The notes below the pieces were generated by a model, which made no database searches, was not told the DNA's origin, and saw only the letters and a program-made list of their open reading frames with translations. A DNA stretch of 64,000 bases. It comes from Bacteroidota bacterium (GTDB lineage Bacteria > Bacteroidota > Bacteroidia > Flavobacteriales > Flavobacteriaceae). Where the stretch lies: NCBI GenBank assembly GCA_020161455.1, contig JAIUNZ010000008.1, positions 62,001 to 126,000 on the forward strand, read 5' to 3'. This document shows, piece after piece, positions 1-8,958 of this stretch. How positions within the stretch are numbered: the first letter of the stretch is position 1; each line of letters starts with the position of its first letter. The position numbers and the translations under genes are program-made.

Positions 1-21
1 TTGGCTTATATTATGTGCTAA
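1..21 (+). CDS. 3' end of an upstream gene (partial)
   Basis: The first frame of the window reads six codons (LAYIMC) and then TAA at 19-21, five bases before the ATG of the next gene. This would fit the tail of an upstream gene in the same polysaccharide operon. Six codons are too few to identify it, and the frame could be open by chance. Confidence 0.3.
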   Translation: MAYIMC

Positions 22-26
22 AGACT

Positions 27-1229
27 ATGAATAGAGAGAATAATATTCTTCTAGTTGCTGGATACATTGTTGGGAGTGAAGTATTATTAAGAATGACCAA
101 TGGAAACTTTTTTTATGAATTTTCCAAATATGGTGTTATCCTTTTCATGTTTATAGGGTTTTATTATAGCGGTTTTTCAAAAAACGCTATACCAATGTGG
201 CTGTTTTTATTGTTGATTATTCCTGGTATTTTAGTAGCCACAGAAACTTTGAATTTGACAACAGATATTCGAAAAACCATTCTTTTCAATGTTTCTGGAC
301 CAATTTGTTTAGGGATTTCGGGAATCTACTGTTATAATAGAAAAATATCCTTTAATCAGTTGTCTAATGTTTTACTTGCGATTGGATTGCCAATAATATC
401 GACTACAGTTTACTTGATTTTATATACACCTGATTTGAAGGAGATATTGATTGGAACGGGTTCTAATTCGCATACCTCAGGAGGTTTTGGGCCTAATCAA
501 GTTTCCACTATTCTTGGACTTGGAATGTTCATATTTACATCCCGTTTATTACTTCAATCAAATTCTAAATTGATATTTGTGATAAATTTGATTTTAGCTT
601 TTAATATCTCTTTTAGAGGCTTATTGACTTTTTCACGTGGCGGAATGATTACAGGATTATTTATGATAATAGTATTATTAGTTTTCATATATCGATTGAC
701 AAAATCAAGCGGGAAAATGAAACTAAATTTTTTAATTTTTTCTATTTTTTTAATATTTTCTTTTACTTGGATTTATACAACAAATGAAACAAATGGGCTA
801 ATAAATAAACGCTATGCAAACGAAGATGCAGTTGGAAAATCTAAATCAAGTCAATTAACTGGTAGAGAGGATATTTTTGAATCTGAGTTTAATGCATTTC
901 TTGAACATCCAATATTTGGAGTTGGTCCAGGAAAAGGAATGGAGATAAGAGAAGTTGAAACAGGTGGGCTAAAAATTGCTTCACATAATGAAATTACTAG
1001 AATGTTAGCCGAGCATGGATTATGTGGAATTTTGGGATTATTCATTCTTTTTCTAACACCTATTTTTCTATATTTTGACAATAAACAACATATTTTTATT
1101 TTTTGTTTTTTAGGGTTTTGGTTGCTAACTATTAATCATGCAGCTATGAGAATTGCTGCGCCAGCATTTGTTTATTCGCTCTCTTTATTAAAGCTTTATT
1201 TTTATGAAAAAGATACTATACATAGGTAA
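27..1229 (+). CDS. O-antigen ligase/polymerase family membrane protein (Wzy_C-like)
   Basis: This is a polytopic inner-membrane protein of 400 residues with about ten hydrophobic segments. Around residues 290-331 it carries FLEHPIFGVGPGKG followed by ASHNEITRMLAEHG. That pattern (hP-x-GvG, then sHNe) is the signature of the Wzy_C/O-antigen ligase family, which polymerises or ligates lipid-linked oligosaccharides at the periplasmic face. I chose the ATG at 27; a GTG four codons earlier overlaps the putative upstream gene. The 3' end overlaps the glycosyltransferase gene by 26 bp. The neighbours (GT4 enzyme, initiating transferase) support a role in polysaccharide assembly. Polymerase and ligase cannot be told apart from sequence alone. 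Confidence 0.8.
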   Translation: MNRENNILLVAGYIVGSEVLLRMTNGNFFYEFSKYGVILFMFIGFYYSGFSKNAIPMWLFLLLIIPGILVATETLNLTTDIRKTILFNVSGPICLGISGIYCYNRKISFNQLSNVLLAIGLPIISTTVYLILYTPDLKEILIGTGSNSHTSGGFGPNQVSTILGLGMFIFTSRLLLQSNSKLIFVINLILAFNISFRGLLTFSRGGMITGLFMIIVLLVFIYRLTKSSGKMKLNFLIFSIFLIFSFTWIYTTNETNGLINKRYANEDAVGKSKSSQLTGREDIFESEFNAFLEHPIFGVGPGKGMEIREVETGGLKIASHNEITRMLAEHGLCGILGLFILFLTPIFLYFDNKQHIFIFCFLGFWLLTINHAAMRIAAPAFVYSLSLLKLYFYEKDTIHR

Positions 1230-2214
1230 CAAACTTTCATCTCATGGAAATACAGCAACTTCTATAGAAACTTTAGGTATGTTTTTGGAGTTGGAAGGCT
1301 ATACAGTGTTTTATGCATCATCTAAAAAAAATATATTTATTAGAATGATAGATATGATTTTTAAGACTTTCAAACATTCTAGAGAAGTGGATTATGTTTT
1401 GATTGATACATATAGCACGAAAAATTTTTGGTATGCAATAATAATTTCTCAATTGTGTAGAATATTAAAAATTAAATACATACCAAAGCTTCATGGTGGT
1501 GATTTACCAAATAGAATTAATAGAAGTCCATATTTAAGCAAATTAATTTTTAAAAATGCCTATACAAATATCGCACCTTCTTATTATTTATATGAAGCCT
1601 TTAAAAAAGTTGGCTTTAATAATTTGACTTATATTCCAAATACAATTGAAATTAAAAATTATCCATTTGTTGAAAAAACTATTGATTACCCAAAACTTTT
1701 GTGGGTTAGGTCTTTTGCTAAAATTTATAATCCAATTCTAGCCGTTAAAGTAATAATTAAACTTAAAAAAAAATATCCTAATGCTTCTTTATGCATGATA
1801 GGTCCAAAAAAAGACGAAAGCTATGAAGAAACAATTAGATTTGCTGAAGAAAATAATGTTAACGTTACTATTACAGGTAAGTTGTCAAAAGAGGAATGGA
1901 TAACTTTATCAGAAAACCATAATGTTTTTATAAACACTACGCATTTTGATAATACACCAATTAGTGTTATTGAAGCTATGGCATTAGGATTTCCAATTGT
2001 TTCAACAAATGTTGGCGGAATACCCTATTTATTAGAACATTATAAAACAGGTTATCTGAGTGATGATGATGATTTAGATGGAATGGTCAATAATGTTGAC
2101 AAAATATTTATGGATAAAAATCATGCAAAAAAAGTAATTGCAACTGCTTATGAAGTAGTTAAAACCTTTGATTGGGAAATAATTAAAAAGGATTGGATGG
2201 AATTATTAGAATAA
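1204..2214 (+). CDS. GT4-type glycosyltransferase
   Basis: A 336-residue cytosolic or peripheral glycosyltransferase with a GT-B fold pattern. The N-terminus MKKILYIGNKLSSHGN is the glycine-rich acceptor-side loop. The C-terminal half holds SVIEAMALGFPIVST and NVGGIPYLLE (about residues 253-280), the nucleotide-sugar-binding E-x7-E region of GT4 enzymes. Here the first acid of that motif appears to be Asp (DNTPISVIE). It probably adds a sugar to the undecaprenyl-linked repeat unit. The start codon lies inside the preceding polymerase gene, indicating translational coupling. Donor and acceptor sugars cannot be predicted. Confidence 0.85.
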   Translation: MKKILYIGNKLSSHGNTATSIETLGMFLELEGYTVFYASSKKNIFIRMIDMIFKTFKHSREVDYVLIDTYSTKNFWYAIIISQLCRILKIKYIPKLHGGDLPNRINRSPYLSKLIFKNAYTNIAPSYYLYEAFKKVGFNNLTYIPNTIEIKNYPFVEKTIDYPKLLWVRSFAKIYNPILAVKVIIKLKKKYPNASLCMIGPKKDESYEETIRFAEENNVNVTITGKLSKEEWITLSENHNVFINTTHFDNTPISVIEAMALGFPIVSTNVGGIPYLLEHYKTGYLSDDDDLDGMVNNVDKIFMDKNHAKKVIATAYEVVKTFDWEIIKKDWMELLE

Positions 2215-2252
2215 ATAACAATATTTGCTAACTTGCGAATAATATTTTTAAT

Positions 2253-3641
2253 ATGAAAAAAAAAGAGATACATTTTGAAATTTCTGAACGAAAAATATTA
2301 TTAAGATTGTTTGATGTGCTTTCTGTCTTTTTGTCTTTGTACTTCGTTAGCTTAATTTTTAAATTTGATTATTTCAACATTTCAACTACAAATTTCTATT
2401 GGACGATTGTTCTTGGAATATACCTTCTTTTTATTGGATCTGTTTTTGAAATGTATAATCTACAAGTAGCCAGTAATCAATTTCAAATTATTAAAAGTAG
2501 CATTCTCACAAGTTCTACCACGGTTTTATTGTATTTATTAACACCAATTTATACACCTGTTCTACCATCAAATCGTATTCAGATTTTAATTTTTTTCTTA
2601 GCTATATTTGGCGCACTTTTTATTTGGCGAATGATTTATGTTCGTTTTTTTGCCTCCAATCGTTTTGTTAAAAAAGTAATTTTGGTTTGTGATCAAGACC
2701 AAGTACAAGAATTGGTAAACGGATTAGAAAGTGTTGATCCTCATTATAAAGTTTTAGGATTTGTAAATTCTGATAGTAATTCCGATAGAAATGACACTAT
2801 TTTGATAAAAAATATTCCAATCAGTAATCTTAGAAACTTTGTTAGTAAAAATTCAATTTCAGAAATTGTAGTTGCTTCTCAAAAAACAGACGGCATAACA
2901 GTTGAACTTTACAATCAATTGATTACAATTTTAGAAAATGGATTTATAATTAGGGAATATACTCAAGTTTATGAAAGTATTACGCAACGAATTCCTGTGC
3001 AATATGTTTCTAGAGATTTCTATAGGTATTTTCCATTTAGCAGAAGCAATCAAAATCACCTTTACTTATTGGTTGTTAGGTTCTTAGAAATACTGCTATC
3101 ACTAATAGGATTGGCAGTTGGGATAGCTTTAATACCTTTCGTTATTGTTTGCAATGCTTTTTGGAATAAAGGAAAACTTTTTTACAAGCAAGAGCGTGTC
3201 GGAAAAAATGGAAAGGTGTTCAATATTGTAAAATTTAGAACGATGGTTAAAAACGCAGAACAACAAGGTGCTGTTTTTGCGACTTCCAATGACTCGAGAA
3301 TTACACCATTTGGAAAAATACTTAGAAAATCAAGAATTGATGAATTTCCACAATTTATCAATATCTTTAAAGGCGAAATGGCAGTCATTGGACCTCGACC
3401 TGAACGACCAATATTTGTGAAAGAAATTGCAGAAAGAATGCCTTTTTATGAAACTAGACATGTAATAAAACCAGGGTTAACTGGATGGGCACAAGTAAAT
3501 TATTCTTATGGTGAGACCATTGATGATAGTTTGATAAAACTTCAATATGATTTATATTATATCAAACACCGAAGTTTATTTCTAGATTTCAACATTATCT
3601 TTAAAACCTTAAGCACGGTTCTTTTTTATAGAGGTCAATAA
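2253..3641 (+). CDS. Exopolysaccharide biosynthesis polyprenyl glycosylphosphotransferase
   Basis: A 462-residue initiating transferase of the WcaJ/EpsE type, which moves a sugar-1-phosphate from UDP-sugar to undecaprenyl phosphate. Visible order: four hydrophobic segments (about 15-130), a Rossmann-like CoA_binding_3 region (about 140-230), a membrane hairpin (about 275-300), then the catalytic domain. The catalytic domain has KQERVGKNGKVFNIVKFRTM, a DEFPQ motif, GPRPERP and PGLTGWAQVNY. Length and architecture match the TIGR03025-like family. It is the last gene of the polysaccharide cluster. Its last 33 bp overlap the convergent DUF4105 gene. Confidence 0.9.
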   Translation: MKKKEIHFEISERKILLRLFDVLSVFLSLYFVSLIFKFDYFNISTTNFYWTIVLGIYLLFIGSVFEMYNLQVASNQFQIIKSSILTSSTTVLLYLLTPIYTPVLPSNRIQILIFFLAIFGALFIWRMIYVRFFASNRFVKKVILVCDQDQVQELVNGLESVDPHYKVLGFVNSDSNSDRNDTILIKNIPISNLRNFVSKNSISEIVVASQKTDGITVELYNQLITILENGFIIREYTQVYESITQRIPVQYVSRDFYRYFPFSRSNQNHLYLLVVRFLEILLSLIGLAVGIALIPFVIVCNAFWNKGKLFYKQERVGKNGKVFNIVKFRTMVKNAEQQGAVFATSNDSRITPFGKILRKSRIDEFPQFINIFKGEMAVIGPRPERPIFVKEIAERMPFYETRHVIKPGLTGWAQVNYSYGETIDDSLIKLQYDLYYIKHRSLFLDFNIIFKTLSTVLFYRGQ

Positions 3642-4739
3642 TTGAATAGGGTTTCTTCCGTTCAATTTTATCAAAATATATAAGTTTGTAATAATAAAAG
3701 GCAACATAATTATTAAATGTGGCTTAGTAAGCATTGCCATGCAATAAATAAGCAACAATAATAAAGAAGTTAATGTGATTTTTCTCGATAAATTTCTATT
3801 AATGAAAGGTATTAAAATGAATAAAGGGTTAAATAACAAGGCATTGTAATTCCATAATACTTCTTGATGTTGCGAATAGAAACCAATTAAACAAAGAAGT
3901 AATCCCAATAAACCATTTATAAATAGGTAAGTCTTAAATAGAATTTTAGAGTTTAGTAATATTAAAATTAATAAACTTATAATAATAACATAGATACTAT
4001 TCAAAAAAGAAAATTTTGGTTGAACGGTTTCTCCCTTAACGATAGTGTTTTTAGATAAAACTATCAATTTTCCATTAATTTTAGCTTTATCAATACTGTT
4101 TAAAAGTTCTTTTGGTAAAAAAAGTTTCTCAGCGTCGGTGTCTGTTTTCAACCCAAAAACGATATTAATCCCTAGTTTATACCAAAAATAATTATCAAAA
4201 TAGGGGTACAAAAGTTTACGATAGCTAATAGTTTTGTCATCTACTTTTTCAAAATGGATTTCTTTATAAATTTCATTTAATTTATTGGCAACCATCGTAG
4301 TACAGTTTCTATCAATAAATTTGTAGGTATAATATTTTTCGGTTGAAAATAAATTATTATTTAATAGATTGAAAAGTTCTTGTTTTTTTGTAATCGATAA
4401 ATCTAATGTTTGTTCAACAACTTCTCTTTTATCCATTTGATATTCAAGGATAAAATCATCAAACGATGTAACGTTCATAAAGTATTGTAAATCACCTTTT
4501 ACAAATTTTAAATAAAAATTTTCAGTCCTAAAATCAAACATTCCGTAGTTGTAAACAATATCCAATTGATTTGTTTCGTCTTTAATTCGCAATGCAGTAT
4601 GACCAAACGTTGAATATAATTCTTCTCCACGACCACATGTTAAAATGCTGATTTGAGTATTTTCAGAAAGTTGAGGATTTTGCGAAAAAGAAAATGCGCT
4701 ACATAAAAATAGAAATAAAAGAAATATTTTTTTTTTCAT
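3609..4739 (-). CDS. DUF4105 (Lnb N-terminal-like) membrane protein
   Basis: 376 residues. A signal peptide (residues 1-19, ending FSFSQ) precedes a DUF4105/Lnb_N domain (about 30-180) and then four or five membrane helices (about 245-360). The domain contains STFGHTALRI and DRNCTTMV, which supply the conserved His and Cys of this permuted NlpC/P60-like family. A periplasmic amide- or ester-bond hydrolase is therefore plausible, but no substrate is known. It lies 7 bp downstream of the PorV2-like gene on the same strand, suggesting co-transcription. Its 3' end overlaps the convergent sugar-phosphate transferase gene by 33 bp. Confidence 0.75.
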   Translation of the reverse strand: MKKKIFLLFLFLCSAFSFSQNPQLSENTQISILTCGRGEELYSTFGHTALRIKDETNQLDIVYNYGMFDFRTENFYLKFVKGDLQYFMNVTSFDDFILEYQMDKREVVEQTLDLSITKKQELFNLLNNNLFSTEKYYTYKFIDRNCTTMVANKLNEIYKEIHFEKVDDKTISYRKLLYPYFDNYFWYKLGINIVFGLKTDTDAEKLFLPKELLNSIDKAKINGKLIVLSKNTIVKGETVQPKFSFLNSIYVIIISLLILILLNSKILFKTYLFINGLLGLLLCLIGFYSQHQEVLWNYNALLFNPLFILIPFINRNLSRKITLTSLLLLLIYCMAMLTKPHLIIMLPFIITNLYILIKLNGRNPIQLLTSIKKNRA

Positions 4740-4746
4740 AATGAAG

Positions 4747-5841
4747 TTATCTAAAAATACTTAAATCTACTTTTACTGAAAAGATATTAGAATATAAAGC
4801 AGCACTTTGGTCGCTTAAATCGGTTAAGGCATAATCAATTTGAATGCCTTTATATTTAAAACCTAATCCAATGTTAGGTTGAAAATTTATTTTTTTAGAA
4901 CCATCAATTTGTTCCACGTTTTGAAAATTTCCAACTCCAGCACGAAGAAAAACCAAATCCGTGTAACCAAATTCAAAACCAACGGCTGGATCAATACTTA
5001 CTGCTTCTGAAGCGAAAACATCATTGGTTCGGGCAAATTGCATGTTAAGATTTACCGCGGCCAAAAGAGTATAATCATAATGAAATTCAAATAATTTCGC
5101 AATACCAAGTTGTGCTTTTGGAGCTGTAATTTCAGTACTTTCGGGAGCTTCCTGATTTTGACCTGCTACTGCATCTTTGATTTGATTGTATTTCTCTTCA
5201 TCAATATTCCAAATATTGTAGGTCGTCGTTATATCGCGAAGCATCACACCAAACTTCCAACTATCGCGTTCAAATTTAATTCCAGCATCAATTCCAAATC
5301 CCCAAGAACTGGCAAAATCTCCAATTATTCTTCGAATAACTTTAGCATTTATACCATATTGAATTTCTTTTAATTGTGATTTTCTGGCATAAGAAAAAGT
5401 CATTCCATAATCGGCCGTTGAAAAAAGGCTGATTCTGTTGTAATCAATATTACCCTGGCTGTCTATAAGTTGGGTAGTGTTTAAAATATCATCTACACCA
5501 AAACGAATTAGAGAAATTCCCCAAGCACTTCTATCGTCAATTTTCTTAGCATAAGCAGCATAGTCATATTGTGCAATATTGGCAAAATAACTTGCGTGCA
5601 TCAACGATGCTTCCGAATCTTCAATGGAAAGTAAACCCGCTGGATTCCAATATCCTGAATTTACATTATTAGTAGAAGCTGTAACTGCATTTGACATTCC
5701 AAGCGCAGCAGCATCAACTCCTATATTCATAAATTCATTAGAATACTTTCTAATAGACTGAGCATGAGTTAATACGCTAAAAAACAATAGCAATAATGGA
5801 AGTCTTTTTTTCAATGCAATTTTTCTTTTTACAAATATCAT
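4747..5841 (-). CDS. PorV/PorQ-family outer-membrane protein (PorV2-like)
   Basis: A 364-residue outer-membrane beta-barrel. After a basic N-terminus and hydrophobic stretch (LPLLLLFFSVLTHAQ), mature residues begin SIRKYSNEFMNIGVDAAALGMSN, followed by NSGYWNPAGL. This AALGM..A..N..YWNPAGL pattern is typical of PorV/PorQ relatives in the FadL superfamily. PorV shuttles type IX secretion cargo; the PorV2 paralogue has no settled role. The ATG at 5841 best fits a signal peptide. An in-frame ATG at 5880 would add 13 residues, and a TTG just before KKRLP is also possible. It is probably co-transcribed with the DUF4105 gene and divergent from pssA. The two T9SS cargo genes further along fit an active T9SS in this organism. 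Confidence 0.75.
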   Translation of the reverse strand: MIFVKRKIALKKRLPLLLLFFSVLTHAQSIRKYSNEFMNIGVDAAALGMSNAVTASTNNVNSGYWNPAGLLSIEDSEASLMHASYFANIAQYDYAAYAKKIDDRSAWGISLIRFGVDDILNTTQLIDSQGNIDYNRISLFSTADYGMTFSYARKSQLKEIQYGINAKVIRRIIGDFASSWGFGIDAGIKFERDSWKFGVMLRDITTTYNIWNIDEEKYNQIKDAVAGQNQEAPESTEITAPKAQLGIAKLFEFHYDYTLLAAVNLNMQFARTNDVFASEAVSIDPAVGFEFGYTDLVFLRAGVGNFQNVEQIDGSKKINFQPNIGLGFKYKGIQIDYALTDLSDQSAALYSNIFSVKVDLSIFR

Positions 5842-5925
5842 ATAAAAATCTCTAATATAAAACGCAGAAAGGGTAAACATATTGTATTAAATTTGTAAAA
5901 ATTTTAAAAATAAAAATCTTTCAAC

Positions 5926-6639
5926 ATGAACATCAAAGCGCAGATTCCCAATATGTTTACGATGCTTAATTTGTTTAGTGGTTGCGTTGCTTTGGTTTTT
6001 GTAGCAGAATTTAACTTCGAATTAGCATTTTACTTTGTTTGTTTAGGTATTTTCTTTGATTTTTTTGATGGTTTTTTTGCTCGTAAATTCGATGTAGCTG
6101 GTCCATTAGGCGTTCAACTGGATTCACTTGCAGATATGGTAACAAGTGGCGTTGTTCCAGGTTTTGTAATGTTTCAAATGATGCGTGATAACGATTCATT
6201 CGGTGCTTTAAGTTTGTTTCCTTATTTTGGATTTGTAATTACACTTGGTGCTTGTTACCGATTGGCAAAATTCAATATTGATACTCGACAGTCAGAAAGT
6301 TTTATTGGTTTACCTACTCCAGCAAACGCATTGTTTTTTGGAAGTTTACCACTAGTGAATGCTTCTTTTTTTGATGAAAATTTTAATGGTGTTGTTTTTA
6401 ATAATTGGATTTTGATTGCTATGTGTCTTTTGAGTTTTTATGTAATGAACGCCGAAATTCCATTGTTTTCGTTAAAAATTAAGAACTTTAGCCTTGCTAA
6501 ATACAAACTTCAAATTTTCTTCTTGATTCTATCGATAGTATTGCTTTTTATTTTCCACGTTTTAGCTGTTCCGATGATTATTCTTTTGTATGTGTTATTG
6601 TCGGTTTTAAACAATTTCTTTACTAAAAAAAGCGTTTAA
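5926..6639 (+). CDS. pssA: CDP-diacylglycerol-serine O-phosphatidyltransferase
   Basis: A 237-residue integral membrane enzyme that makes phosphatidylserine from CDP-diacylglycerol and L-serine, the first step to phosphatidylethanolamine. The CDP-alcohol phosphatidyltransferase motif is complete: DG-FF-AR, then G, then D-SLA-D (about residues 47-70). These acids bind the metal and CDP. Six or more hydrophobic helices follow. FIGLPTPANA near residue 127 is typical of bacterial PssA. A -7-like TAAATTTG lies at 5888-5895. The GH25 gene follows 12 bp downstream, probably in one transcript. Confidence 0.92.
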   Translation: MNIKAQIPNMFTMLNLFSGCVALVFVAEFNFELAFYFVCLGIFFDFFDGFFARKFDVAGPLGVQLDSLADMVTSGVVPGFVMFQMMRDNDSFGALSLFPYFGFVITLGACYRLAKFNIDTRQSESFIGLPTPANALFFGSLPLVNASFFDENFNGVVFNNWILIAMCLLSFYVMNAEIPLFSLKIKNFSLAKYKLQIFFLILSIVLLFIFHVLAVPMIILLYVLLSVLNNFFTKKSV

Positions 6640-6651
6640 TTTTTCAATTCA

Positions 6652-7497
6652 ATGGCAAAAGCTAAAGTAAAAAAGCCATCTTTTAGACGTAAAAATGCAA
6701 TCAAACCTAAAGCAAAATTTCCTTTAGGAAAATCAATTTTAGTACTCGTTTTGATTTTATTTTCTATAATGGCTTACCATTATCGAGATGCTATTTCTTT
6801 TTATATAAATTCAAAAAGAAACTCTGGAACAACCATTGATAAAGTTGCTCAAGCCAGAATTCATCAGGTATTGACAAAACATGAGGATAAAACTTTTGGC
6901 TTTGATGTATCCGAATACCAAGGAGAAATAAACTGGAAAGAAATTGATTCAGTGGAACATAAGTTTCCGCTACATTTTGTGTTTATTAGGGCTACAGCTG
7001 GAAAAGACAAAGTAGATTCTCGGTTTAAAACCAACTGGAATTCTACCAAGAAACATCATTTAATTCGTGGTGCTTATCATTATTATCGTCCAAATGAGAA
7101 TTCGATTGCACAAGCTGATAATTTTATCAGAACCGTTTCGCTTCAAAAAGGCGATTTACCACCAATTCTTGATATTGAGCAAATGCCCGAAAGTCAATCT
7201 ATTGCAAAATTAAAAATTGGTTTAAAGCGTTGGTTGGATAGAGTAGAATCACATTATAAAATTAAGCCTATAATTTATTCTGGTGAGCGTTATTATTCTG
7301 ATTTTTTGAGAGATGAATTTTCAGAATATTCTTTTTGGATTGCCAATTATAATTTTTTTGAAGAAAACATTAAAGACGATTGGTTGTTTTGGCAGTTTAC
7401 AGAGAAAGCAGTTGTGGAAGGGATTTATGAAAATGTGGATTTGAATATTTTCAATGGAACACCAATAATGCTCAAGCAGTTTACTAAATCAAAGTGA
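6652..7497 (+). CDS. GH25-family lysozyme-like membrane-anchored protein
   Basis: 281 residues. A strongly basic cytoplasmic N-terminus (about 1-25) and one membrane helix (about 27-46) anchor a glycoside hydrolase family 25 domain (about 85-270). Visible motifs are FGFDVSEYQGEINW, FVFIRATAGKDKVD, RGAYHYYRP, PPILDIEQ (catalytic DxE), FWIANYN and LFWQFTE. GH25 enzymes cleave MurNAc-GlcNAc bonds in peptidoglycan, so a periplasmic cell-wall role is likely. It sits 12 bp after pssA and ends directly against the stop of the convergent 75-residue gene, with no intergenic base. Confidence 0.88.
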   Translation: MAKAKVKKPSFRRKNAIKPKAKFPLGKSILVLVLILFSIMAYHYRDAISFYINSKRNSGTTIDKVAQARIHQVLTKHEDKTFGFDVSEYQGEINWKEIDSVEHKFPLHFVFIRATAGKDKVDSRFKTNWNSTKKHHLIRGAYHYYRPNENSIAQADNFIRTVSLQKGDLPPILDIEQMPESQSIAKLKIGLKRWLDRVESHYKIKPIIYSGERYYSDFLRDEFSEYSFWIANYNFFEENIKDDWLFWQFTEKAVVEGIYENVDLNIFNGTPIMLKQFTKSK

Positions 7498-7725
7498 TTA
7501 TTTTCCAAAATAGGTAATTACAAAAACGATAAATCCAAAAAACAAGAGCATTCCAAGTAAATAGAGATATGTTTTTCCGTGAGCAAAATTAAAAGTGATT
7601 CCAAAAGCAGGATTTCTTTTTTCAACAATGATTCTTTGGTCTGCTTTATTATGGTAAAACAATCCTAATTTCCAATTTTTAGCATCTTTTCTCCAAAGTT
7701 CTTCCTGTTGGTGGTTGGTTGGCAT
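7498..7725 (-). CDS. Small DUF5808-like membrane protein
   Basis: 75 residues. The N-terminal 50 residues contain NWKLGLFYHNKADQRIIVEK and AFGITFNFAH, resembling DUF5808 (W-x-GlfY-N..D.ri-V.KR..G.t.NFa), followed by one membrane helix (about 53-72). Function is unknown. It starts 2 bp after the stop of lptB, so it is probably translated from the lptB transcript. The family assignment is by recalled motif only. Confidence 0.65.
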   Translation of the reverse strand: MPTNHQQEELWRKDAKNWKLGLFYHNKADQRIIVEKRNPAFGITFNFAHGKTYLYLLGMLLFFGFIVFVITYFGK

Positions 7726-7727
7726 TT

Positions 7728-8468
7728 CTAAAATTCCAATTTCTTTTTTCGAAGTTCAAAGTTTTGACCAAGGTAAACTCTTCTTACCATTTCATCTTCT
7801 ACCAATTCTTCCGGTACACCAGCTTTTAGAATCCCACCTTCAAACATTAAATAGGTTTTATCAGTAATGGCAAGTGTTTCCTGAACATTGTGGTCGGTAA
7901 TCAAGATGCCGATGTTTTTATTTTTCAATTGTGCTACAATACGCTGAATGTCTTCTACGGCTACTGGGTCAACTCCTGCAAATGGTTCGTCTAGAAGTAT
8001 AAATTTTGGATCGGTTGCTAAAGCACGCGCAATTTCTGTTCTACGACGTTCTCCACCAGAAAGTAAATCGCCACGATTGGTACGAATGTGTTCTAAACTA
8101 AATTCATCAATCAAACTTTCCATTTTTGCAATTTGTTGTTCTTTTGAAAGTTTGGTCAATTGCAATACACTCAATATATTATCTTCAATACTTAATTTTC
8201 TAAAAACTGATGCTTCTTGTGCCAAATATCCGATTCCATATTGTGCACGTTTGTACATTGGAAAATCAGTAATATTCATGTCATCTAAGTAAATATTTCC
8301 AGAATTTGGTTTTACCAAACCTACTATCATATAAAAAGAAGTTGTTTTTCCTGCACCATTTGGACCAAGTAAACCTACAATTTCTCCTTGGTTTACTTCC
8401 ACGGAAATTCCTTTTACAACACTTCTTTTTTTGTAGGTTTTAACTAAATTTTCGGCTCTTAATTTCAT
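7728..8468 (-). CDS. lptB: LPS export ABC transporter ATP-binding protein
   Basis: A 246-residue ABC ATPase that powers lipopolysaccharide extraction from the inner membrane by LptFG. Motifs are in order: Walker A GPNGAGKTT (about 35-43), Q-loop region YLAQEASVFRKLS, signature LLSGGERRRTEIARAL, Walker B FILLDEPFAGVDP, and switch His in LITDHNV. The GYLAQE..FRKL..EDN run and FAGVDP are characteristic of LptB. The permease genes are not in this window. A 139-bp gap separates it from the upstream CMD-family gene, so it may have its own promoter. Confidence 0.93.
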   Translation of the reverse strand: MKLRAENLVKTYKKRSVVKGISVEVNQGEIVGLLGPNGAGKTTSFYMIVGLVKPNSGNIYLDDMNITDFPMYKRAQYGIGYLAQEASVFRKLSIEDNILSVLQLTKLSKEQQIAKMESLIDEFSLEHIRTNRGDLLSGGERRRTEIARALATDPKFILLDEPFAGVDPVAVEDIQRIVAQLKNKNIGILITDHNVQETLAITDKTYLMFEGGILKAGVPEELVEDEMVRRVYLGQNFELRKKKLEF

Positions 8469-8607
8469 TTTAGATATAAGATTTTAAATATTCGTATTAC
8501 AAAATATGGACAAAGTAAAACATTAACAACAAACTATTTCAATCAATTAACAAATATTTCGCTGAAAAGTTAACTAACCTCAAACATACTGTCAACTGAA
8601 AACTTTT

Positions 8608-8958
8608 TTACTGACCATTTTCCTCCAAGGCTTCCCAAAACTCGTATGCTCTTCTTAAATGTGGAATTACAATAGTTCCGCCAACTAAAGTGGCAATTCC
8701 CATTGTTTCCATCATTTCTGTTTTAGAAACTCCATTTTTATATGCAGTTTCCAAATGATACTTTATGCAATCATCACACCTTAAAACTGCTGATGCTACT
8801 AATCCTAACAATTCTTTTGTTTTCACATCTAAAGCTCCTTCTGCATAAGCATTAGTGTCAAGATTAAAAATTCTTTTGATTACTAAATTGTTGTCTGCTA
8901 ATAATTTATCGTTCATTTTAGACCGATAATCATTGAACTCTTTTACTAAATCAACCAT
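8608..8958 (-). CDS. Carboxymuconolactone decarboxylase family (AhpD-like) protein
   Basis: A 116-residue all-helical protein. The core sequence RCDDCIKYHLETAYKNG carries the CxxC-x3-H redox motif of AhpD-like proteins, followed by EMMETMGIATLVGG. Proteins of this type are usually disulfide-active alkylhydroperoxidase-like enzymes; genuine decarboxylases lack the CxxC. Its start overlaps the end of tatC by 8 bp, so it belongs to the kpsF-tatC transcript. Its physiological partner is not evident. Confidence 0.85.
   Translation of the reverse strand: MVDLVKEFNDYRSKMNDKLLADNNLVIKRIFNLDTNAYAEGALDVKTKELLGLVASAVLRCDDCIKYHLETAYKNGVSKTEMMETMGIATLVGGTIVIPHLRRAYEFWEALEENGQ

Noticed and set aside
15-26. 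GTG start four codons upstream for the Wzy-like gene
   Set aside because: It overlaps the putative preceding gene's stop; the ATG at 27 gives a normal membrane-protein N-terminus.
7948-8292. 114-codon open frame on the + strand
   Set aside because: It lies entirely antisense to lptB, whose motifs are complete, and has no recognisable product.
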